This document shows, piece by piece, positions 1-5,469 of a stretch of 7,417 nt of DNA. Where the stretch lies: assembly GCA_900290315.1 (NCBI GenBank), contig OKRF01000059.1:19838-27254 (forward strand), in the 5' to 3' direction. The notes under the pieces were generated by a model, which was given only the letters and a program-made list of their open reading frames with translations, was not told the origin of the DNA and did no database searches. The DNA comes from Candidatus Sulfopaludibacter sp. SbA3 (lineage in GTDB: Bacteria > Acidobacteriota > Terriglobia > Bryobacterales > Bryobacteraceae). A program made the translations under genes and the position numbers. Each line of letters starts with the position of its first letter. The stretch's first letter is position 1.

Positions 1-95
1 TCCAAAAGGCTGATAGTGTTCGGCCTTGCTGATTCGGCCGGGGCAGTCTTACCGGCAGGTGGTTGCGTCCTGTCTCAGGAAGAGAATCGACCCAC

Positions 96-977
96 ATGAG
101 CTATGGAGTTGCGGTGATACTCAACCCTGCAAAGAAAGCGGCGATAGCCTTCGCGTGGATGGCATTTCTGGCATTGCCTATGGTGGCTGTTGCGGCCATC
201 GACGCGCAGTCCGCATCGCCTCACGCAGGTGCAGCGATCAGCGTCAAGCCTTCGGGACCCAGATTCGAAGTGGCCTCCATCAAGTCCGCTCCTCCACTGG
301 CTCCGGAACTGCGGCGTTCCCCGGGCACGCCGCCGGGAGTGCGCATGGACAAGGCGCAGGCGAGCTTCGGCGGTATGTCCCTTGCGGCGCTGATCTCGTA
401 CGCCTACGGGGTCAAGCTCGCACAGATCTCAGGTCCGGAGTGGCTGACTACCCAACGGTTCGACATCCTGGGCAAGTTGCCGGAAGGCGGATCCACGGAA
501 GGCGTTCCGGAAATGATGCAGGGGCTGCTGGCGGAGCGCTTCGGTTTGAAACTCCATCGCGAGAGCAAGGAATTTGCGGTCTACGCGCTGGTGGCTGCCA
601 AGGCCGGCATCAAACTGACGCCCAGGCCGGAGGACTTCGACCCGAGGACGCACAACGACCAGATGGCCCTCCCCATCTTGAGCCTCACCCTGATACTGGA
701 GCAGATGGTCGACCTGCCGGTAGTGGATGAGACCGGACTACAAGGGCGGTATCTGTTCCCCTCGCAGGCGATCCAGCAGGCGATGATCGCCGGGACAACG
801 GGCAGAGGGCAGCAGCGCGCGGCGTCGGCGGCCGGCGGCGTGGCGGAGGCTTCGGAACCGGCGGACTCGGGTGTGGCCGCGCTGCTGCTGCCGGTGGGAA
901 TGAAGCTGGAAAAGAAGAAGGTTAACCTGCCAGTGTTGGTCGTGGAAAGCATGCGGCCAACGCCGACGGAAAACTAG
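96..977 (+). CDS. TIGR03435 (DUF3738) family exported protein
   Basis: The 293-residue product has an N-terminal signal-like segment: lysines at about 13-14, then a hydrophobic stretch to about residue 34 ending AVAA. The mature part shows the hallmarks of the TIGR03435 family: FEVASIK at 57-63, GPEWLTTQRFDILGKLP at 113-129, and a block at 144-166 with LLAERF, HRESKEF and VYALV. Near the end come PVVDETGLQGRY and a closing LVVESMRPTPTEN, the usual family terminus. The family is abundant in soil Acidobacteria and has no established biochemical role; export or periplasmic location is inferred. ATG 96 was chosen because it gives a proper signal peptide. An in-frame TTG at 63 would put eleven polar residues in front of it. 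Only weak purine-rich sequence (GAGA, 82-85) precedes ATG 96. The gene is intact, unlike most of its neighbours, and is the only one on this strand. Family assignment is firm; function is unknown. Confidence 0.9.
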   Translation: MSYGVAVILNPAKKAAIAFAWMAFLALPMVAVAAIDAQSASPHAGAAISVKPSGPRFEVASIKSAPPLAPELRRSPGTPPGVRMDKAQASFGGMSLAALISYAYGVKLAQISGPEWLTTQRFDILGKLPEGGSTEGVPEMMQGLLAERFGLKLHRESKEFAVYALVAAKAGIKLTPRPEDFDPRTHNDQMALPILSLTLILEQMVDLPVVDETGLQGRYLFPSQAIQQAMIAGTTGRGQQRAASAAGGVAEASEPADSGVAALLLPVGMKLEKKKVNLPVLVVESMRPTPTEN

Positions 978-1018
978 GCCGGTTCCGTGCAGCAATCGGC
1001 GGAGCCTTCGCAACCGAT

Positions 1019-1558
1019 TCAGTCAATACACCTTCCATTTGAAGATCGGCTCTGGATCGGCTCGCAGAGGTGGAACTCCACGCCATCGCCGATACGCGGG
1101 ATGGGAGTCGTCTTTACCCTGCGCCAGTCACGAATCCAGATCCGCACCTTCGTGCGGATCTCAAGTTCGGTGGTGACGCAGCCTCCAGCGCACCAAGCAT
1201 CCTGACGCACTCCTTCACGTACTCTTCAATGGCTTGCTCCAACAGGGATCGTCCCTGATTCGCTAAGTGCCAAACGATGCTCGCCTTTCCTCCGCGGACG
1301 TTTAGAAGGTCACTTCGTTGAAGTTGGCACACTGCACAGTGAGCGAACGACAACAGCACACGCACGACCTCGCGATCATGGTCTTCCCAAGCCAATAAAT
1401 CGGCCTGTTGGCGATCGCGAAAGGCGTGCAGGGCAATCGGCCACTCCTTCAAGTAGGTATTTCCGCCGACACAGCAGGTAAGAACATGATCCATATCGCC
1501 CGACCTTTCGATGTGATAGACCGTCTGCGGGCCAGGCCACCTTAGATCGCACTGGCAT
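1019..1558 (-). CDS. Unrecognised ~179-residue protein, apparently broken by two single-base frameshifts
   Basis: I do not recognise this family. The unambiguous core begins at ATG 1494 (MDHVLTCCVGGNTYLKEW) and runs to about 1180 in one frame, with cysteine pairs CC and CAVC and a helical stretch LLEQAIEEYVKECVRML. Near 1180 coding character switches to another frame with mostly G/C third positions, which continues as TTELEIRTKVRIWIRDW and GDGVEFHL to a TGA at 1019-1021. One added base near 1180 joins the two. Upstream, the core frame stays open and protein-like (LRWPGPQTVYHIERSGD) but has no start. An ATG at 1556-1558 behind a strong GGAGGG is out of frame by one base; removing one C of the CC right after it gives MQCDLRWPG directly. 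With both corrections the span is exactly 180 codons including stop. Without them the minimal protein is 126 residues (1494-1114), with a less convincing tail. No signal peptide or membrane segment is seen. Confidence 0.6.
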
Positions 1559-1562
1559 GATT

Positions 1563-1568
1563 CCCTCC
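1563..1568 (-). promoter_or_regulatory. Ribosome binding site GGAGGG for the unknown protein
   Basis: The minus strand reads GGAGGG, then AATC, then ATG (1558-1556). The GGAG core sits six bases from the ATG, a good Shine-Dalgarno arrangement. It supports initiation at 1558 over the internal ATG 1494, which has a weaker GAAAGG nine bases upstream. Using 1558 requires the one-base correction just after the ATG. Confidence 0.45.
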
Positions 1569-1577
1569 AAACTGAAG

Positions 1578-1621
1578 GAAAAACGGGCGAGCACTGATGC
1601 CGCTTTGCGATGTGCCCCGTT
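1578..1621 (-). terminator. Possible intrinsic terminator after kdpE
   Basis: On the minus strand, 22 bases after the kdpE stop, AACGGG (1621-1616) can pair with CCCGTT (1587-1582). GCAC/GTGC extends the stem inside a three-base bulge, and CGCAAAGCG in the loop can fold further. Five T residues (1583-1579) end the structure, two of them shared with the stem. Position and T-run suit a factor-independent terminator, but the stem is imperfect and the loop long. It lies about ten bases ahead of the next gene's ribosome binding site, so it could instead act in that gene's leader. Confidence 0.35.
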
Positions 1622-1643
1622 CAGTGAACAGGATTGGGTTAAG

Positions 1644-2338
1644 TTACTGGGGCGACACGAATTTGTAACCCACCCATGGCTCGGTGAGTATGTACTTCGG
1701 CTTAGCCGGGTTGGGTTCGATTTTCTTGCGCACCTGGTTGATGAAGACGCGTAGATACTCGGGCTCATCGCCGTAATCCGGCCCCCAGATGGCCTGCAGG
1801 AGTTCGCGGTGCGTGACCGGCTTTCCTTCGTGCGACACCAGGTATCTAAGCAATTCAAATTCCTTTGGCGTCAGCCGCACATCCACGCCGTGAGCGTGGA
1901 CGTGGCGGGTCTCAAAATCGATATTTCCAGGTCCGGAGCGGCGAATGTATGCGGGCCGCCTTCGGGCGATGAGGGGGAGCGCCGCAGAGCCGCACGAATG
2001 CGCGCCAGCAGTTCTTCAATGCTGAAAGGCTTGGTGACGTAATCATCGGCGCCGGCATCCAATGCGGCCACCTTGTCCTTCTCGGTGTTGCGAACCGAGA
2101 GGATGATCACCGGAATGTCCGATCCCGCGCGCAGCGCGCGGCACGTCTCCAGACCGCCGATGCCAGGCATGTTCATGTCCAGCAGCACGAGATTCGGCAT
2201 TTCGCGGGGCGCCGTCTCCAGGGCGTCTTCGCCGGTACGGGCTTCAATCACCTCGTAGCTGTGCGCCACCAGCGTGGCCTTCATGACACGGCGAATCTGC
2301 GGATCGTCATCCACCACAAGAATCTTTCCGGCGCTCAA
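1644..2338 (-). CDS. kdpE: KdpE-like OmpR-family response regulator, one-base frameshift between domains
   Basis: The N-terminal part (2338 to about 1921) is a complete receiver domain: acidic pocket D10-D12, phospho-acceptor D54 in LVLLDMNMPG, switch S81 in ILSVR, and K103 in TKPF. The C-terminal part, in another frame down to TAA 1646-1644, is a winged-helix DNA-binding domain with RLTPKEFELLRYL, WGPDYGDEPEYLRVFINQVR and LTEPWVGYKF, closely resembling KdpE. The frames join at 1920/1921: the first reads DLEI, the second DFETRHVHAHGVDVRLTP, and one added base makes 232 codons including stop, normal for KdpE. As written, translation would stop at 1873-1871 after 155 residues with no DNA-binding domain. 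The start is TTG, overlapping the kinase TGA as TTGA, so translation is probably coupled. KdpE regulators usually activate the kdpFABC potassium-uptake operon, which is not in this window, so the target is uncertain. Confidence 0.85.
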
Positions 2339-3768
2339 TTGTCGCGACCTCCGTAAATAGCGAGTGTGAAGTAAAAGGCCGAGCCTTGCCCCCGTTCGCT
2401 TTCCACCCAGATGCGCTCGCGATGCGCTTCCACAATGCCTTTCGCGATTGCCAGTCCCATGCCGGTGCCTTTCGTTTCGAAGCGGTGCTGCCGTCCGCGG
2501 AAAAACTTGTCGAAGATCAGCGTCCGCTCGTTCTCTTGGATGCCGGGACCGCGGTCCGCGACTCCAATCACGATCTTCCCACCCTTCACCGCCGCTGACA
2601 CAGTAATCGGCGAATCGGCCGGTGAGTACTTCGTCGCATTTTCTACGAATTGCTTGATGACCTGTTGCACGAATTCCGGATCCGCCTCGGCGGCAGGCAG
2701 GTTGGACGGTACTTCCACGGTGATCGCGCGCCCGTGCAAGGCGGGCCGCAACTCGGCCAACACGTTCGAGATCAGTTCCGCAAGCTGAACCGGCCGCTTC
2801 TCCAGGTGGATCTTGCCGGCTTCGATTCGCGCCATGGCGATGACTTCCGACGCCAACTGGTTCAGGCGATCCGCCTCCTCGTTGATGATGGTTAGCAGTT
2901 CCTGGTCCGATGCGCCCGCCCGGCTCAGCAGGCTGGTCACCGCGGCTTTGATGGAGGTCAGCGGCGTATTGATGTCGTGGGCTAGCGAATCCAGCAGCGC
3001 GGACTTCAGCACCTCACTCTGCCGGGCCGCTTCCGCGTGACTGGCGTCTTCCAGCGCGCGCGCCTTCTCGATGGAGATGGCCATCAGGTTGGCGATGGCG
3101 CGCACCATTTGCTCGGAAGGCAGCGGCCCCAACAGCGCCATGCTGCCCAAAGTCCGCCCGCCCAAGCGCACCGGCGCGGTGGCCACGCTGCGCCGCAGGT
3201 CCAGCGACACATCGGGAATCTCCGCGGCGGCGCGCAGGTCATGATCGCTCACCGGCTGGCTCTCCGGTCCGGAACGCAGAATCTCATCGGTGAGGCCGTA
3301 ATAGAAGGCTGCGCCCTCACATCCGAAAACCTGGATCACCTTCTGCACGAACTCGCGAATGGTCCTGCGCGGGTTGCCGCTGAGCATGGTGGTCTGCACC
3401 AGGTCGTAAAGTCTCTGGGTTTCCAGCCGGCGAGCATCGGCCTCGGCCGTGCGCCTGCGCGCATAGGCCGAGAGTTGACTGGCCGTCACCGCGGTCACCA
3501 GGAAAGCCACGAATACCACCTGGTTTTGCGGATCCTGAATGGTCAGCGTGCCGACTGGCGGGAGGAATTCCAGGTTGAAACCGAGCACCGCAACAACCGA
3601 TGCCAGCATTGCCTCTGCCAGGCCCCACCACGTGGAGATTCCGAGAATCACCAGTAGCAGCGAGAGCGCTACCGTGGTGTTATTGACGTGTAGCACCGTC
3701 CGATAAATCGCGATCACTCCGACCACCAGCGCAACAGATGCGGCAAATCGCAGAGCTTTAGGATACAC
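2335..3768 (-). CDS. kdpD: KdpD-like DUF4118 sensor histidine kinase lacking the N-terminal KdpD/Usp domains
   Basis: This intact 477-residue kinase is the partner of the overlapping regulator. Residues about 7-100 form four hydrophobic segments typical of the DUF4118 membrane domain of KdpD. Residues about 115-235 look like a GAF domain. HisKA follows with H264 in LAHDINTPLTSIK, then HATPase_c with N box N377 (FVENATKYSP), G1 DRGPGI (405-410), F box FDKFFRG and G2 GTGMGLA (434-440). Classical KdpD is about 900 residues because a KdpD domain with a Walker A motif and a Usp domain precede the membrane part. Neither exists here: a TAG at 3783-3781 lies four codons before the GTG start, and only 62 bases separate it from the sigma gene. 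The start has no clear ribosome binding site. The lineage is Kdp, but the signal sensed may differ from that of KdpD with its cytoplasmic N-terminus. The kdpD symbol describes similarity only. Confidence 0.88.
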   Translation of the reverse strand: MYPKALRFAASVALVVGVIAIYRTVLHVNNTTVALSLLLVILGISTWWGLAEAMLASVVAVLGFNLEFLPPVGTLTIQDPQNQVVFVAFLVTAVTASQLSAYARRRTAEADARRLETQRLYDLVQTTMLSGNPRRTIREFVQKVIQVFGCEGAAFYYGLTDEILRSGPESQPVSDHDLRAAAEIPDVSLDLRRSVATAPVRLGGRTLGSMALLGPLPSEQMVRAIANLMAISIEKARALEDASHAEAARQSEVLKSALLDSLAHDINTPLTSIKAAVTSLLSRAGASDQELLTIINEEADRLNQLASEVIAMARIEAGKIHLEKRPVQLAELISNVLAELRPALHGRAITVEVPSNLPAAEADPEFVQQVIKQFVENATKYSPADSPITVSAAVKGGKIVIGVADRGPGIQENERTLIFDKFFRGRQHRFETKGTGMGLAIAKGIVEAHRERIWVESERGQGSAFYFTLAIYGGRDN

Positions 3769-3830
3769 AGCTATCTGATTCTAGCCCGGAGGCTGACGGA
3801 GCGGGCGAGATAATTGGGTGGCGGCGAGAG

Positions 3831-4585
3831 TCAGTTTCGCCTCGTGGCCAGCATTTGCGCCAGCCGGAGTCGAAGCTCCTCGATGGCTCTTCGCCGCGCT
3901 TTCTGCACCTGCCACTCACTCATTTCCAGTATCGGCGCGATCTGCCGCAGGGTTAGGCCGTGCGTGTAGTGGAGGGTAATCAAGCTCTTGGTTTTCGCAT
4001 CGAGCGCACGGATGGCGCTGGAAACGGAATTTCGGACCTCCTCCTCTGCGAGCTTTTCTTCCGGCGAGAGTCCGCGGAGTCCGGCATGATGTCGGCAAAT
4101 TTTCGCACGCCGTCCGCCTGATGGACCTTGGCATCGAGCGGGAAGGGCGCGTTGGCACCTGGCGCCGTGATGGTCTTGGCGTACTGGCTCGGCGTCAAGC
4201 CCATTTCCTCGGCAACCTCAGTATGCGTGGCCGTCCGCTGCAGCCGATGTTCCAGCCCCGATCGCACCACCCGAGTCTCCTTGGTACGCCGCCGCTCTTC
4301 GCGCGATAATGCGTCGACCGAGCGAAGACTGTCCATGATCGCACCGCGAATCTTATGTTCGGCGTACGTTTTGAGTTGCAACTCGCGTGCGGGGTCAAAG
4401 CGATCGATTGCCGCGATCAGGCCGATCACGCCAGCCGAAATAAGGTCATCCAGATCTACCCGACCCTGAATGCTCTGGTGAACGCGTCTCGCGACCCATT
4501 TGACATGCGGCAAATGTTCCAGGATGAGACGCTCGCGTTCTTCCCGAGTACATTGATCCCCAACGCACGCGCCCGGTAAGGCCAT
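3831..4585 (-). CDS. FliA/WhiG-family (sigma-28 type) sigma factor, one-base frameshift
   Basis: From ATG 4585 the first frame encodes sigma region 2 (about residues 22-92: LPHVKWVARRVH, VDLDDLISAGVIGLIAAIDRFDP, TYAEHKIRGAIMDSLRSVD) and a region 3-like helix pair (THTEVAEEMGLTPSQYAKTI), a clear FliA/WhiG pattern. Near 4075 the coding frame changes. The new frame reads LSPEEKLAEEEV, ALDAKTKSLITLHYTHG and LTLRQIAPILEMSEWQVQKA, which is sigma region 4, and ends ATRRN with TGA 3833-3831. Adding one base (a C making CCCGC) between 4076 and 4075 restores PDSRGLSPEE and gives 252 codons including stop, close to FliA length. As written, the first frame would run to about 3980 with a nonsense tail and no region 4. 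No flagellar gene is in the window, so a motility role is not implied and I withhold the fliA symbol. The gene may be co-transcribed with the kinase 62 bases downstream. Confidence 0.83.
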
Positions 4586-4603
4586 AACGCTGCCAATTCT
4601 CTC

Positions 4604-4611
4604 TTATCGGC
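4604..4611 (-). promoter_or_regulatory. Candidate sigma-28-type -10 element upstream of the sigma gene
   Basis: The minus strand reads GCCGATAA exactly, the classic -10 consensus for FliA-type promoters, ending 18 bases before the sigma start codon. The expected -35 box (TAAAGTTT, 11 bases upstream) matches poorly: about three of eight positions. A transcript from here would have a leader of roughly ten bases. It suggests autoregulation by a FliA-like factor but is unproven. Confidence 0.3.
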
Positions 4612-4684
4612 CGTTCGAGCGACAGTCTGAATGACCTTCGCAACGGCCGGCCACTTTTTTGGTTGCGGCGACGCTGCCCTGTGG

Positions 4685-4712
4685 GACAGACGATCGTTTT
4701 GGGTCGTCTGTC
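4685..4712. repeat. Perfect 9-bp inverted repeat between the sigma and 140-residue genes
   Basis: GACAGACGA (4685-4693) and TCGTCTGTC (4704-4712) are exact reverse complements around a ten-base loop. The element lies 64 bases past the stop of the 140-residue gene and about 100 bases before the sigma start. In the minus direction no T-run follows, so it is not a standard terminator. On the + strand it is followed by TTCTTC, but no + gene precedes it. It may be a transcription-end hairpin, an mRNA 3' stabiliser or an operator. Confidence 0.4.
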
Positions 4713-4776
4713 TTCTTCAGGCTGTGCGGGCATTTTCGAGAGAGGATCCTGCCGGGAGTTTGTGAGAAGCCGGAGA

Positions 4777-5199
4777 TCAGTGCGTGACTACGAAATTGTG
4801 CACGGCAGTTCCGGCGGTCACGATCGCGGTTGCGCGATTGACGTGCACCAGCATTCCAGCAATTTTGGGGTGACTCTTCCCTATCAAATACTCCGCTAAG
4901 ACTGCGATCCCCACGATGCTGAACTTCACTCCGGCGGACCGCATGCCGAACCGTCCATTCGAGCCGGCCAGCAGCGGATTCTCCTCCACCTGTCCCCAGG
5001 AGCTTGCGGTGTCAAGGGATTGCGCGGCAAGGAGCGGAACCAGGCTCAGTTTCCAGGATTTCTGTACATCTCGATTGGTCTTTCGCGCTCCATCGACGAT
5101 GGGGGCAAAATGAGGAACCAAACTCAGAGTCGACGCAGCGATGTCTTGGCCAAATACCGCGGATGAGAGGAGCAAAGCGGCCAGAACGAGTCGTTGCAT
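4777..5199 (-). CDS. Small exported/membrane protein of unknown function, 140 residues
   Basis: The product starts with a typical signal peptide (MQRLVLAALLLSSAVFG, cleavage plausible around 17-18). Two or three moderately hydrophobic segments follow: about 51-66, 91-107 and 117-133. Notable residues lie in the first loop: D63 in SLDTASSWGQ, then ENPLL (73-77) and GRFG (82-85), followed later by E103 and N121/N135 within or beside helices. The pattern of Asp in a helix, then E-NP-L, then a membrane helix resembles small acidobacterial membrane proteins and loosely the DUF5658 type, but I cannot name a family with confidence. ATG 5199 is well supported: AAAGGA (5213-5208) lies eight bases upstream and the signal peptide begins right there. 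The frame is intact to TGA 4779-4777. It stands alone between an inverted repeat downstream and a 270-base gap upstream, so it is probably monocistronic. A cell-envelope location is inferred. Confidence 0.72.
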   Translation of the reverse strand: MQRLVLAALLLSSAVFGQDIAASTLSLVPHFAPIVDGARKTNRDVQKSWKLSLVPLLAAQSLDTASSWGQVEENPLLAGSNGRFGMRSAGVKFSIVGIAVLAEYLIGKSHPKIAGMLVHVNRATAIVTAGTAVHNFVVTH

Positions 5200-5207
5200 T
5201 CTTGTTT

Positions 5208-5229
5208 TCCTTTGGACCCGATTTTCGGG
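5208..5229 (-). promoter_or_regulatory. Ribosome binding site and small leader hairpin of the 140-residue gene
   Basis: AAAGGA (5213-5208) is eight bases from ATG 5199 and fixes that start. Immediately upstream, CCCGA (5217-5221) and TCGGG (5225-5229) form a perfect five-pair hairpin with a three-base loop next to the ribosome binding site. It is too short to call a riboswitch. No convincing promoter was found in 5230-5469. Confidence 0.45.
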
Positions 5230-5469
5230 GCACGCCTCTCATCGGCGGCTGGGACTTGTTTCGAGGGCCTCGTGATTCTTTTTTCGCAGCGAGGTTTTTG
5301 GTGGGACGGCGCAAGCCAGGAAAGATCTATCCCGCGGTTGGTGGATCTGCCGAATAGGCTGTCGGTACCGGAAGGATCAAGTCCCTAAACTAAACTACAT
5401 GACTAAGCTGCAGCCGCGAACCGCAGCCCGCAGGCGTCATCGCCGGTTCAAAGTGAACAGCATTGGACC

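Noticed and set aside
19..40. TTCGGCC repeated twice upstream of the TIGR03435 gene
   Set aside because: It is short and GC-rich, with no link to a known operator; chance is sufficient.
26..730. 234-codon open frame on the + strand overlapping the TIGR03435 gene
   Set aside because: The overlapping frame from 96 has a signal peptide and family motifs. This frame yields Arg/Gly-rich nonsense.
1376..1858. 160-codon minus-strand frame across the kdpE end and the unknown gene
   Set aside because: It crosses the DNA-binding domain in a wrong frame and the intergenic region. Only its last third, from ATG 1558, shares the start used by the unknown gene.
1911..1932. Programmed -1 frameshift in kdpE
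   Set aside because: There is no X-XXY-YYZ slippery site or downstream stem, and five other indels in the window argue for a common artefact.
3037..3657. 206-codon open frame on the + strand opposite kdpD
   Set aside because: It is antisense to an intact kinase with all catalytic motifs, and its His/Gly/Arg-rich translation matches no domain. It is a by-product of GC-rich codon use.
4639..4667. CGCAAC/GTTGCG stem with GGCCGGCC and six Ts on the + strand
   Set aside because: No + strand gene ends nearby and the T-run lies inside the loop, so it is not a terminator.
5346..5385. Promoter TTGATC - 17 bases - CTATTC for the 140-residue gene
   Set aside because: The -10 match is too poor to list as a feature.
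5433..5458. tRNA-like or terminator-like element containing GGTTCAA downstream of the activase
   Set aside because: It folds only into two tiny hairpins (GGCG/CGCC and GTTCA/TGAAC), with no acceptor or anticodon arms and no T-run.
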